DNA from: Streptomyces sp. NBC_00620
GTDB lineage: Bacteria > Actinomycetota > Actinomycetes > Streptomycetales > Streptomycetaceae
NCBI RefSeq assembly: GCF_026341825.1
Contig: NZ_JAPENY010000001.1
Span: 806,001 to 870,000 of the forward strand
DNA length: 64,000 nt
Direction of reading: 5' to 3'
This document shows positions 18,201-25,489 of this stretch, in pieces. Made by a program: the position numbers and the translations under genes. The notes under the pieces were generated by a model. It did no database searches. It saw nothing but the letters and a program-made list of their open reading frames with translations, and was not told the DNA's origin. Numbering within the stretch: position 1 is the first letter of the stretch; every line of letters begins with the position of its first letter.

Positions 18201-18394
18201 GACACCAGGACCTGCACCGCCTTTCCCGGCCGCTCCGGCAACTCGTCCGGCCACAGCCCTGCCACCAGCCGCTCGGTGCTGCAGCCCGTGCGCAAGTCGC
18301 CCGCGAGCAGCGCGAGGAGACCGCGGAGCCGGGGCGCGGTGACCTCCTGCCCGCGATAGGCGACACGCGGCAGCAGGGTCAGGTCGGTGGTCAT
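15257..18394 (-). CDS. AfsR-like transcriptional regulator (BTAD, NB-ARC, TPR)
   Basis: This 1045-residue protein has an OmpR-type winged helix at about residues 10-85, a bacterial transcriptional activation domain at about 95-235, and an NB-ARC/STAND ATPase with P-loop VVGPGGLGKTRL near residue 275 and LLVLDNCEQVI near 355. A long helical, TPR-like C-terminal half follows. Such proteins switch on secondary metabolism or export genes when the STAND module assembles with nucleotide. It faces the DrrAB-like exporter operon and overlaps it tail to tail, and the exporter has 11-bp repeats of the kind BTAD proteins bind, so it may control that operon. TACTGT lies 6 nt before the ATG, which suggests a leaderless mRNA. 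Confidence 0.9.
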   Translation of the reverse strand: MTTDLTLLPRVAYRGQEVTAPRLRGLLALLAGDLRTGCSTERLVAGLWPDELPERPGKAVQVLVSRARAQLAADVLVSTPTGYRLTLAEDQVDSSALLLHAAASADRARAGDHAGSLAAAEAGLALWEGTPDEAGDTDDPVAALRTERAPVRGTLVRAQALALARLGRHAEAAGPLAVAAAERPRDEEVLAELLRGEAASAGPSAALMRYEAYRRELRETLGTDPGAGLKAVQQELLRGEAPVARHGVPHEPNPLLGRDEDIAAVERLLRASRAVTVVGPGGLGKTRLAHAVSRRAEQRVVYFVPLAGVTADADVAAEVASALGAGEGRPGALSGHDPVSGILGVLGSGPALLVLDNCEQVIAGAADLVQALVSSSKDLRVLATSRAPLGLTSEAVYALPELGLGTSVELFTQRARAARPGVELPPDAMAELCRHLDGLPLAVELAAARVRVLSVPEIARRLGDRFALLRGGARDTPERHRTLHAVVDWSWNLLDEEARAALRMLSVFPGGFTGEAAEHVLGEDALFLLEQLADQSLLTVADTPAGVRFRMLETVREFSAARRTEAGEDEEAVGRFLAWARDFVVAYHDWFFGSEPRTAWKLIRAEQDNLVLALRHALARTDGPTTAALTAVLAALWSTDSNYLRLTALAADTGPLLSHYHPEPEYVEVARAAAVLCTASLFMGYGPHVVRQLVTLRRLPPAPPDTLLRAIAAVLSAVPEMLPPDYDVLQKLCDSEQPLLAGVAECVATFVWESEHDIDRALASARRTVTSLAPVDNPFMQVMGHTRLSQLCLQTEQGEEAYGHLKAALDVLPRLGDERDSIGVRWGLALACLQRGDPDEAEYWLRQAEDVNLPHQDDSDSTDLGGRAEIALARGLTEVGLGLWRGAVEQTPKAGSMHNGDPFLDRWALEIQSAAVTAHAHAGRLALVAEPVDRLRQGLRTLLSGPPGSPMELPVFGTVLHALGMAGLASGDATAVRMIALAERLRVLRSFQPTMSADRARKAVAAAGNAERAAYADAVSEYAALGRDELREAARAVMTATSGRG

Positions 18395-18553
18395 CCGTGC
18401 ACAGTAGCCAAGGGAAGACTGGAAGCCGGCGCGCGGAAAGCGGCGGGCGCCGGCGCATCGGACAACTCACCCCATTCCCTTCCGGATTGCCTGCGGGTGA
18501 CGAAGGTCATGACTAAGGTCACGAAAATGTATCGGGCATATCGAACATCAACC

Positions 18554-18583
18554 TTCACAAGGGCCACACGAGTTGGCTAGCGT
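18554..18583 (+). promoter_or_regulatory. Predicted promoter of the riboswitch and NlpC/P60 transcript
   Basis: TTCACA at 18554-18559 and TAGCGT at 18578-18583 are separated by 18 bp. Transcription would start near 18590 and give a leader of about 220 nt that contains the whole riboswitch. The region 18395-18553 before it carries the divergent start of the AfsR-like gene and an A/T-richer stretch around 18510-18550. Confidence 0.5.
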
Positions 18584-18636
18584 GCTGACCAGGCCGCCCG
18601 ACCCCCACCGGCGAACGTCGCCGGGCCGTGGTGGCC

Positions 18637-18787
18637 TCCGCCGAGTCCGGTGCGCCTTCGTGGCAGCTGGAGCCGGGGACCCAACCGAACTTGGGGTGAA
18701 TCGGTCCAACTGCCTTGTCGGGCATGGACCGTAGGGCAACCCTTCCGAACCACCCGCCCGAACCCGACAGCTAACTCGGTAGGCGGA
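18637..18787 (+). ncRNA. c-di-AMP (ydaO-yuaA) riboswitch
   Basis: The conserved blocks of the ydaO class appear in order: GGGGACCCAA near 18675, TTGGGGTGAATC near 18691, GTAGGGCAACCCTTCCGAAC near 18731, and CGACAGCTAACTCGGTAGGC near 18765. The closing P1 helix pairs TCCGCC at 18637-18642 with GGCGGA at 18782-18787. The ribosome-binding site GGAAGGAG begins only a few bases after P1. This RNA class senses cyclic di-AMP and in actinomycetes typically precedes cell-wall hydrolase genes, which it represses when c-di-AMP is high. That fits the NlpC/P60 gene directly downstream. Confidence 0.93.
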
Positions 18788-18808
18788 TGATGGAAGGAGT
18801 CGCCTCCC

Positions 18809-19954
18809 TTGGCGTCGCATCGCAAATGGCTCCCGGGTACGCGCGTGGCGGGCATACGGCCTCCCGCCCTCGCCACCGCCGCCCTCACCTCCGTGGCCCT
18901 GCTTTCCCAGACGGCGACCGCCGCGCCCTCGGAGGAGCCCAAGCCGAGCCTCGAAGAGGTCGAGAAGAAGGTCGACGACCTCTACCGGCAGGCGGAGTCG
19001 GCCACCGACAAGTACAACGCGGCCAAGGAGAAGACCTCCAAGCAGCGCAAGCAGGTCGACACCCTTCTCGACGATGTCGCCAAGCGCACGGAGAAGCTCA
19101 ACACCGCGCGTGAGGAGCTGGGTTCGTTCGCCGCGGCGCAGTACCGCACCGGGGCCGCCGCCCCCGACACCGCGAGCCTCCTGCTGGCCGACAACCCGCA
19201 GGACTACTTCGACCAGACCCAGCTGATGGACCGGCTGACCACCCGCCAGAAGGCGGCCGTCGACGACTACGTCACGGAGCAGGCCGCCGCCACGGAGAAG
19301 CGCACGGAGGCCTCCCAGAGCCTGGAGACGCTGACCACCTCGCAGACCGCCCTCAAGACGTCCAAGGCCGACGTCCAGCAGAAGCTCGCCGCGGCGCGCG
19401 AACTGCTCTCGCAGCTGACCGCCGAGGAGAAGGCGCGGCTCGCGGCGATCGAGGAGGAGCAGCGCAAGGAGGCCGAGCGCAAGGCGGCGGAGCTGGCGCA
19501 GCAGCAGGCCGCTGCCGAGGCCGCGGCGAAGGCGGCCCAGGAGTCGTCGTCGAGCGCCACGACCGGCTCGACCGCCACCGCCGACTCCTCGTACGCCACG
19601 AAGGCGGCCAAGGCCCTCGCCTTCGCCCGCGCCCAGGTCGGCAAGCCGTACGTCTGGGGCGCCACCGGCCCCGGCTCCTACGACTGCTCGGGCCTCACCC
19701 AGGCCGCCTGGAAGGCCGCCGGCGTCACGCTCCCGCGCGTCACCTACGACCAGGTGAACGCCGGCACGACCGTCGCCCTCTCCGACGCCCAGCCCGGCGA
19801 CCTCGTCTTCTTCTACGACGACGTCAGCCACGTCGGCCTCTACATCGGCAACGGCATGATGATCCACGCGCCGAAGCCGGGCGCGTACGTCCGCGAGGAA
19901 TCGATCTACTACGACGGCGAGTCGGCAATCCACAGCGTGGTACGCCCGGCGTAA
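18809..19954 (+). CDS. Secreted NlpC/P60 cell-wall endopeptidase
   Basis: This 381-residue protein starts MASHRKW with a TTG codon, a conserved opening for this Streptomyces family, 8 nt after GGAAGGAG. A signal peptide (about residues 1-45, ending near ATAAP) is followed by a long coiled-coil region to about residue 245. The C-terminal NlpC/P60 domain has the catalytic Cys in YDCSGLTQAAW, the His in DVSHVGLYIGNG and a further His in MMIHAPKPG. It cleaves peptide cross-links of peptidoglycan, probably during growth or sporulation. A c-di-AMP riboswitch in its leader ties its production to that signal. A related gene lies at 21866. Confidence 0.93.
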   Translation: MASHRKWLPGTRVAGIRPPALATAALTSVALLSQTATAAPSEEPKPSLEEVEKKVDDLYRQAESATDKYNAAKEKTSKQRKQVDTLLDDVAKRTEKLNTAREELGSFAAAQYRTGAAAPDTASLLLADNPQDYFDQTQLMDRLTTRQKAAVDDYVTEQAAATEKRTEASQSLETLTTSQTALKTSKADVQQKLAAARELLSQLTAEEKARLAAIEEEQRKEAERKAAELAQQQAAAEAAAKAAQESSSSATTGSTATADSSYATKAAKALAFARAQVGKPYVWGATGPGSYDCSGLTQAAWKAAGVTLPRVTYDQVNAGTTVALSDAQPGDLVFFYDDVSHVGLYIGNGMMIHAPKPGAYVREESIYYDGESAIHSVVRPA

Positions 19955-19980
19955 CGCACCGCACCACCCGGACACCCTTT

Positions 19981-20150
19981 CCGCGGGGCACGCACGCGTG
20001 GAGCACGTTTTCGTGCTCTACGGGGCGTGCCCTGCGGCCTCTTCGGGGCGCCCTGCAGCCTTCTTTCACGCCCCCACGGGCGCGTGCGGCGTCCTCCACG
20101 CGTGCGTGGGGCACGTTTTCACCCCCCGCGCGCGTGCCCCGCGGGCAACC
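19981..20150. repeat. Complex GC-rich inverted repeats between genes
   Basis: A small hairpin GAGCACG-TTTT-CGTGCTC lies near 19999-20016. Further, CCCCACG near 20071 pairs with CGTGGGG near 20105, and GCGGGGCACGC near 19984 pairs with the GCGTGCCCCGC near 20135. This nesting makes a large cruciform-like structure after the stop of the NlpC/P60 gene, likely ending transcription. The motif GCACGTTTTC appears twice. Confidence 0.55.
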
Positions 20151-20177
20151 CGTCCGGAGATCCCTAGCATCGGGCCC

Positions 20178-21131
20178 ATGCCAGCCATCTCCCAGCTCCG
20201 CGCCTGGTGGGCCGAGCGGCCGCCCGCCGCCGGTGCCGCCGTCATGGCCAGCAGCATCGTCTCGGTCGGGTTGCATCTGACCGGATACGAGACGCTGTCC
20301 CGTATCGCGCTGGTTCTGGCGGCCGCCGCCTGGCTCGCGCTCGCCGCGGACTTCGTCGTGCGGCTGGTGCGGGAGCGGACGCGCTGGGCGGCAGAGGCGG
20401 GCACGCCTGCCGGACTGACCGCCGTCGCGGCGACCGCCGTCCTCGGTACGCGGCTGTCGGCGCTGGGGTGGCAGGAGGTCGCCGAGGCGCTCCTTGCGCT
20501 GTCGGCCGTGCTGTGGCCGGTGCTGCTCTTCGTCGTCGTACGGCACTGGAAGCGTCGTATGGCCGGAGGGGTGTTCCTGGTGTGCGTGGCCACGGAGAGC
20601 CTGGCGGTGCTGGCGGCCACGCTCGCCGCGGCGGTGGGCGCGGACTGGCTCGCGCACGCCGCGCTGGTGCTGTTCTGGCCCGGGATCGTGCTCTACGGGG
20701 TGGCGTTCACGCACTTCGACCTCAGGGAGGTGGTCACGGGCGCCGGGGACCACTGGATCGCGGGCGGCGCGCTCGCGATCTCGACGCTGGCCGGGGCCAG
20801 ACTCATCGCCGCACACAACGTGAACGCGTACCTGTGGAACGACGACGACAACGGCGTCCTGCGTGCCGCCACCGTCGCCCTGCTCGTCCTCGACCTCGCC
20901 TGGTACTGCGTCCTGGGCGCCGCGGAACTGGTCCGGCCGCGCCTTCGCTACGACGTGCGGCGCTGGGCGACCGTGTTCCCGCTGGGGATGACGGCGGTGG
21001 CGATCCTGTCGGTCTCGACCGCCCTCGATGTCGACTGGCTCAAGGGGCCGGGTGAGGTACTGCTGTGGATCGCGGTGGCGGTCTGGCTGGCGGTGGCAGC
21101 CGGAGCCATCAGGTCCACAGCACCGCGATGA
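20178..21131 (+). CDS. TDT/TehA-like transporter, integral membrane protein
   Basis: This 317-residue protein is almost wholly hydrophobic, with about ten membrane segments. The opening PPAAGAAVMASSIVSVGLHLTG resembles the first helix of the tellurite-resistance/dicarboxylate transporter (TDT, SLAC1-like) family, and FWPGIVLYGVAFTHFDLREVVTGAGDHWIAGGALAIS fits its pore-helix region. Members move C4-dicarboxylates, tellurite or anions; the substrate here is unknown. I chose the ATG at 20178 because TAGCAT ends 7 nt before it, giving a leaderless mRNA; a longer frame would run through the inverted repeats. Its 3' end overlaps the convergent small membrane protein gene by 23 bp. Confidence 0.75.
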   Translation: MPAISQLRAWWAERPPAAGAAVMASSIVSVGLHLTGYETLSRIALVLAAAAWLALAADFVVRLVRERTRWAAEAGTPAGLTAVAATAVLGTRLSALGWQEVAEALLALSAVLWPVLLFVVVRHWKRRMAGGVFLVCVATESLAVLAATLAAAVGADWLAHAALVLFWPGIVLYGVAFTHFDLREVVTGAGDHWIAGGALAISTLAGARLIAAHNVNAYLWNDDDNGVLRAATVALLVLDLAWYCVLGAAELVRPRLRYDVRRWATVFPLGMTAVAILSVSTALDVDWLKGPGEVLLWIAVAVWLAVAAGAIRSTAPR

Positions 21132-21462
21132 AGATGTCCGTCGTCGTCAGCAGCCCGACGAGCCCGAAGAGACCCTTGTCCACCTTCTCGTCGTCGCGCT
21201 TCACATAGACGAGCCCCAGGATCACGATCAGCAGCGCCAGCTTCACACCGATCTTGACGTTGTTGACCGCCTGGTCGTCCGCCTGGTTGAGGCCGACCAG
21301 CACAACTCCCGTGACCAGCATGGTCAGCGCGCCGTGCAGCATCGCGGGGACGAACCGGGCCGTGCCCTGGCCCATCGCCTTCATCTGGGTGAGAAAGCCA
21401 CCAAGGAGCGAGGCGATGCCGATGATGTGCAGGCCGACGAAGAGATGGATGAGTAGGTCCAT
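21109..21462 (-). CDS. Small integral membrane protein
   Basis: This 117-residue protein has four predicted membrane segments (LLIHLFVGLHIIGIASLLGG, MLHGALTMLVTGVVLVGL, VKIGVKLALLIVILGLVYV and GLVGLLTTTDIFIAVLW). I do not recognise a family with a known function. The ATG at 21462 follows a TAGGCT hexamer by 8 nt and has no Shine-Dalgarno sequence, so the mRNA is probably leaderless; an upstream in-frame extension of 34 residues is Gly/Arg-rich and not convincing. The gene overlaps the TDT-like gene tail to tail. Confidence 0.75.
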   Translation of the reverse strand: MDLLIHLFVGLHIIGIASLLGGFLTQMKAMGQGTARFVPAMLHGALTMLVTGVVLVGLNQADDQAVNNVKIGVKLALLIVILGLVYVKRDDEKVDKGLFGLVGLLTTTDIFIAVLWT

Positions 21463-21761
21463 GGGGCCGGAGCCTATTCCTGCGCCCTGACCCCTCTTGT
21501 CACCGGCCCACCCCATGTAACCCCTAGCACCGGCGCACCCCTGGTTGTCCCGGATTGCCCCCATCGGTCATCACACCGTGTGAAGTCGGCGACTCCGGAC
21601 CGGAATTGCGATCACTTGCGGTCGCTGGACGATCCAGTGGCGCCACTTCCGTACATGGCGTTACCAACCCCTCACGCTCAGGTTTAGCGTCCTCCACCAG
21701 GTGCCCGGCTCCCCACCGCCGCCCGGGCCAGGGGCGGCATCCGGACACCACCGCCGAGAAG

Positions 21762-21804
21762 GTCCGGCGGCGGCCCGCTCCCCCTGTGTGGGCCGCCGCC
21801 GGAC
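21762..21804 (+). repeat. 15-bp perfect hairpin in the leader of the second NlpC/P60 gene
   Basis: GTCCGGCGGCGGCCC at 21762-21776 pairs exactly with GGGCCGCCGCCGGAC at 21790-21804, with a 13-nt loop. A second smaller hairpin (CCGCCGG with CCGGCGG, about 21819-21841) precedes the ribosome-binding site GGAAGGA. No T-run follows either. The blocks of the c-di-AMP riboswitch are absent. The rest of 21463-21865 holds a 13-bp palindrome TCACACCGTGTGA at 21571-21583 and no gene. Confidence 0.6.
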
Positions 21805-21865
21805 GTGTAACCGCTGACCGCCGGGTTCCAGCTCCGGCGGCCGTACGGAAGGATGTGGCGCCCTC

Positions 21866-22930
21866 GTGGCAACACACCGCAAGCCCAGGCAGCGCTCGCT
21901 CGGCGGAGGCAAGGCCCGCACCGCCGCCACGATCGCCCTCGCGGGTGCGGCGACGGCCACCGCCTTCGACGGGACGGGGTACGCCGAGCCCCAGCTGTCG
22001 ACGGCACAGGTGAAGGCCAAGGTCGACAAGTTGTACGAGGAGGCGGAGGTCGCCACCGAGAAGTACAACGGCGCCAAGGAGAAGGCCGGCAAAGCTGCGG
22101 AGCGGCTGGGTACGTTGCAGGACGAGGCGGCACGCAAGGAGGAGCGGCTCAACTCGGCGCGCGAAGCGCTGGGTTCGATAGCTGCCTCGCAGTACCGCAG
22201 CGGCGGCCTCGACCCGGCGCTGCAGCTCGCGCTCTCCGATGATCCCGGCCAGTACCTGGAAGGTGCCGCGCTCGCCGAGCGTGCGGGCGACAGGCAGGCG
22301 TCGGCCGTTGAGCGCGTACGCCAGCAGCTGCGGGAGATCGAGCAGTTGCGCGGCGCCGCGCATGTCGAACTGGCCTCGCTCAAGTCGCGGCAGGCGGAGC
22401 TGAAGCGGCACAAGAAGACGATCAACGGGAAGCTGGATGCGGCCAGGCAGCTGCTGGGCCGGCTCAGCGAGGAGGAGCGCGCACAGGCCGTCGGCACCGG
22501 TGACTCCGGCGACCGCGCCTCGCGCTCCTCGGCCCGGGACCTGACCCAGGCGCCGTCGTCGGGCTCGGTCGCGGCCCCCAACTCCCGTGCGGCGGCGGCC
22601 GTCTCGTACGCCTACGCAAAGCTCGGCAGCCCCTACGTCTGGGGCGCCACCGGGCCGGACGCCTTCGACTGCTCCGGCCTGTCCCAGGCCGCCTACCGCG
22701 CCGCGGGCATCGCCCTGCCCCGTACGACCTACGCCCAGATCAACGCCGGCCGCCGCGTCTCACGCTCCGAACTCGCCCCCGGCGACCTGGTGTTCTTCTA
22801 CTCGGGCATCAGCCACGTGGGCATCTACGTGGGCAACGGCCAGATGATCCACGCCCCCAACCCGAGCGCGCCGGTGCGACTGGCTCCGATCGACGAGATG
22901 CCGTTCGCCGGGGCCACTCGGGTGGCGTGA
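21866..22930 (+). CDS. Secreted NlpC/P60 cell-wall endopeptidase
   Basis: This 354-residue protein starts MATHRKPRQ with a GTG codon and is a paralogue of the gene at 18809. A signal peptide covers about residues 1-42, a coiled-coil region reaches about residue 215, and the NlpC/P60 domain has Cys in FDCSGLSQAAYRAAG, His in ISHVGIYVGNG and a further His in MIHAPNPS. The same PYVWGATGP segment precedes the catalytic Cys in both proteins. Its likely role is peptidoglycan peptide cleavage outside the membrane. Unlike its paralogue it has no c-di-AMP riboswitch; a strong hairpin occupies the leader instead. Confidence 0.92.
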   Translation: MATHRKPRQRSLGGGKARTAATIALAGAATATAFDGTGYAEPQLSTAQVKAKVDKLYEEAEVATEKYNGAKEKAGKAAERLGTLQDEAARKEERLNSAREALGSIAASQYRSGGLDPALQLALSDDPGQYLEGAALAERAGDRQASAVERVRQQLREIEQLRGAAHVELASLKSRQAELKRHKKTINGKLDAARQLLGRLSEEERAQAVGTGDSGDRASRSSARDLTQAPSSGSVAAPNSRAAAAVSYAYAKLGSPYVWGATGPDAFDCSGLSQAAYRAAGIALPRTTYAQINAGRRVSRSELAPGDLVFFYSGISHVGIYVGNGQMIHAPNPSAPVRLAPIDEMPFAGATRVA

Positions 22931-22932
22931 GA

Positions 22933-22962
22933 GCGGCGGGGCGCACAAGGGTCTCCCGCCGC
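22933..22962. terminator. Bidirectional terminator-like hairpin
   Basis: GCGGCGGG at 22933-22940 pairs with CCCGCCGC at 22955-22962 around a 14-nt loop. It lies in the 36-nt gap between the convergent stops of the NlpC/P60 and MocR genes and could serve both transcripts. There is no T-run, as is common in Streptomyces. Confidence 0.55.
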
Positions 22963-22966
22963 GTCC

Positions 22967-24637
22967 TCAGTTCCGGCGGACGTCTCGCAGGGCATCGCCG
23001 ATCGCGGCCACCCCGTCCGCGATGGCCGTTGCGGGAGACGCGGCGTATCCGAGGAGCAGGCCGGGCGGGCCGGGGCGCTGGCGATGCCAGGACAGCGGGT
23101 GCACCTTGACGCCGCGGGCGAGCGAGGCCGCGGCGAGGTCGGTGTCGAGCAAGGCTTCGCCGAGAGGGCGGGCCGACTCCGGCCCGGCGAAATCCGGCCC
23201 GGCGAAATCCGACCCAGCGAACTCCGGCTCGCCGAGCTCCGGCCTCTCGAAAGTGATCAGCAGGTGGAGCCCGGCTGCGGCTCCGTGGACCACCGCGCCC
23301 GGCAGTCGGTGGCGGATCGCAGCGATCATTGCGTCGCGGCGGCGACGGTGACGGCGGCGCAACTGGCGCAGCTGCCGCTCCAGTTCACCCGATTCCATGA
23401 GCCGCGCGAGTACGAGCTGAGGCAGGGCCGGGTTGCCGAGGTCGGCGAAGCGTTTGGCGGCGACCAGCGCGTCCCGGTAGCGCGGCGGCGCGACCAGCCA
23501 TCCCGTACGCAGGGCGGGGGCGAGCAGCTTGGACACGCTGCCCGCGTAACAGACCCGCTCCGGGAGCATCGACCGCAGCGCGGGCACGGGCGGCCGGTCG
23601 TAGCGGTGCTCGGCGTCGTAGTCGTCCTCCACGATCAGCCCGCCGTCCCCGGCCCACCGCATCAGCTCGCGGCGCCGCGCTCCCCCGAGCACCACCCCGG
23701 TCGGGAACTGGTGCGCCGGCGTCAGCAACACCACTCCGTGCGTCCGCAGTTCGGCCACCCGGATCCCCTCGGCGTCGACGGACACCGGCGGCGTACGCAG
23801 CCCCTGCCATTGCAGATGCTGCCGGACCCCGAGCGAGCCGGGGTCCTCCACGGCGATCTCCTCCACCCCGTCGTCGCGCAGCACCTGCCCGAGCAGCGCC
23901 AGCGCCTGCGCGGTCCCCGCGACGACGATCACCTCGTCCGGCTCGACCCTGATCCCGCGGTTCCGCGCCAGCCAGTGCGCCACGGCCCGCCGCAACTCCG
24001 GTGTCCCGCACGGATCCCCGTACCCGAATCCCGGCGCGGAGAGCCCACCGAGCACCTCCCGCTCGGCGTGCAGCCAGGCCGCGCGTGGGAAGGCCGTGAG
24101 GTCGGGGACACCGGGCGAGAAGTCGATACGGGCGGGGGCAGAGCGGACCAGGTCGAAGATGTCGTCGCCGGGAGGCGCGGAGAACAGGCGGCTGAGCGCA
24201 TCGCCGGGCAGCTCGCTGCGGTAGGGCTCTAGGGGCGCGCCGGGTGAGCAGGCCACGTCGGACGAACGAGACGGGCCGGGCGAACGAGACGCACCCGTGG
24301 GCGCTGCCACGACCACCGTCCCGTTCCGGCCCCTGCCCGCGACGTGCCCGTCCTCGGACAGCCGCTGGTACGCCTCTGTCACCACCCCGCGCGAGACCTG
24401 GAGCTCGGCGGCGAGGCCCCGGGTCGCCGGGAGCCTGGACCCCAGCGGCAGCCGGCCGTCGGAGATCGCCCGCCGCAACTGCCCCGCCAGCCAGTCGGCG
24501 CGGCCACCGAACGGGGCTTCACCGATGTCGAGTTGGAGAAAGTCGGACGACCCTGCCGATGCGCTGTTTATGGACCTGTCGTCATGGTCACCATTGGACC
24601 TGTTCACCGGGCCATTGTCGGACGAGGCTCGCTCCAT
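22967..24637 (-). CDS. MocR-family regulator (GntR HTH fused to aminotransferase fold)
   Basis: This protein of about 556 residues has a GntR winged helix at about residues 45-115 (LPATRGLAAELQVSRGVVTEAYQRL) and then a fold-type I aminotransferase domain. The PLP lysine lies in YAGSVSKLLAPALRTGWLV, with VEDDYDAEHRYDRPP upstream. MocR proteins sense PLP or an amino compound and often control a divergent gene. The start is uncertain. The ATG at 24637 overlaps the start codon of the divergent methyltransferase gene; a GTG at 24604, 6 nt after a GACAAT hexamer, would shorten the protein by 11 residues. Operator-like repeats lie within the N-terminal codons. Confidence 0.85.
   Translation of the reverse strand: MERASSDNGPVNRSNGDHDDRSINSASAGSSDFLQLDIGEAPFGGRADWLAGQLRRAISDGRLPLGSRLPATRGLAAELQVSRGVVTEAYQRLSEDGHVAGRGRNGTVVVAAPTGASRSPGPSRSSDVACSPGAPLEPYRSELPGDALSRLFSAPPGDDIFDLVRSAPARIDFSPGVPDLTAFPRAAWLHAEREVLGGLSAPGFGYGDPCGTPELRRAVAHWLARNRGIRVEPDEVIVVAGTAQALALLGQVLRDDGVEEIAVEDPGSLGVRQHLQWQGLRTPPVSVDAEGIRVAELRTHGVVLLTPAHQFPTGVVLGGARRRELMRWAGDGGLIVEDDYDAEHRYDRPPVPALRSMLPERVCYAGSVSKLLAPALRTGWLVAPPRYRDALVAAKRFADLGNPALPQLVLARLMESGELERQLRQLRRRHRRRRDAMIAAIRHRLPGAVVHGAAAGLHLLITFERPELGEPEFAGSDFAGPDFAGPESARPLGEALLDTDLAAASLARGVKVHPLSWHRQRPGPPGLLLGYAASPATAIADGVAAIGDALRDVRRN
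24571..24603. promoter_or_regulatory. Candidate MocR operator: direct repeats around a palindrome
   Basis: TGGACCTGT occurs at 24571-24579 and again at 24595-24603, and the palindrome ATGGTCACCAT at 24584-24594 sits between them. MocR regulators bind paired direct repeats near their own promoter and a divergent target. The repeats lie at the junction of the MocR and methyltransferase genes, inside the predicted N-terminal codons of the regulator. Confidence 0.5.
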
Positions 24638-25460
24638 GACCACGCCAATCGACTACGTGCACGGCTACTCCGCCCACGAGACCCGCCGCCTCGGCGATCA
24701 GGCCGACACCCTGGCGGCCCTGCTGCACTCCGGCACGGCATACCCCGCGGGCAGCAAGGTTCTCGAGGTCGGCTGCGGGGTGGGGGCACAGACGGTGCAC
24801 CTGGTGACAGGGAGCCCGGAGGCGCACTTCGCCGCTGTCGACATCTCAGCCACTTCCCTCTCCCAGGCCCGCGCCCGCGTGAGGGCTCACGCCCCCGACG
24901 CACACGTTTCGTGGCACCAGGCGAACCTCTTCGAACTTCCCTTCCCCGACGCCGAGTTCGACCACCTCTTCGTCTGCTTCGTCCTGGAACACCTCGCCGC
25001 CCCACGCCAGGCCCTCACCGCACTGCGCCGCGTCCTGCGCCCGGGCGGCACCCTCACCGTCATCGAGGGCGACCACGGCTCGGCGTTCTTCCACCCCGAC
25101 AGCGCCCACGCCCACGCGGCGATCGACTGTCAGATCCGACTCCAGTCCATGGCAGGCGGCAACGCGCTGCTCGGCCGACAACTGCATCCGCTCGTCACGG
25201 GCGCCGGTTACCAGGATGTCGTGGTCCGCCCCCGTACGGTGTACGCGGACGGCTCCCGCCCCACCCTGGTGAACGGCTTTACCCGCAACACCTTCATCGC
25301 GATGATCGAATCCGTACGCGAAGACGCCCTCGCCGGGGGCCTGACGACCCCGACGGACTGGGACCGGGGCATCAGGGACCTGCACCGCACGGCCACCGAC
25401 GACGGCACGTTCCACTACACGTTCTTCAAGGCCCTCGCGGTGAATCCACCGGCCGGTTAG
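24636..25460 (+). CDS. Class I SAM-dependent methyltransferase
   Basis: This 274-residue protein has motif I VLEVGCGVGAQT near residue 49, the acidic strand-2 end AAVDIS, motif II-like FDHLFVCFVLEHL and post-motif GGTLTVIEGDHG, all typical of UbiE/COQ5-like methyltransferases. The acceptor is unknown. GACGAGG lies about eight bases before the ATG at 24636. The gene is divergent from the MocR regulator gene with overlapping start codons, so the regulator probably controls it. Its 3' end is followed after 29 nt by the convergent response-regulator gene, with a CCGG-rich hairpin around 25448-25471. Confidence 0.88.
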   Translation: MTTPIDYVHGYSAHETRRLGDQADTLAALLHSGTAYPAGSKVLEVGCGVGAQTVHLVTGSPEAHFAAVDISATSLSQARARVRAHAPDAHVSWHQANLFELPFPDAEFDHLFVCFVLEHLAAPRQALTALRRVLRPGGTLTVIEGDHGSAFFHPDSAHAHAAIDCQIRLQSMAGGNALLGRQLHPLVTGAGYQDVVVRPRTVYADGSRPTLVNGFTRNTFIAMIESVREDALAGGLTTPTDWDRGIRDLHRTATDDGTFHYTFFKALAVNPPAG

Positions 25461-25489
25461 CCGGCCCCGGTGAGCGTCCTCATCCCGTG

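Noticed and set aside
21571..21583. TCACACCGTGTGA as a Crp site
   Set aside because: The half sites are in the reverse order and spacing of TGTGA-N6-TCACA; kept only as an unexplained palindrome.
21700..21865. A second c-di-AMP riboswitch before the paralogous NlpC/P60 gene
   Set aside because: The conserved GGGGACCCAA, TGAATC and CAGCTAAC blocks are missing; only GC-rich hairpins are present.
24297..24635. N-terminal extension of the methyltransferase
   Set aside because: The extension runs opposite the GntR domain of the MocR gene and has no protein-like features; the ATG at 24636 has a good ribosome-binding site and starts a standard family N-terminus.
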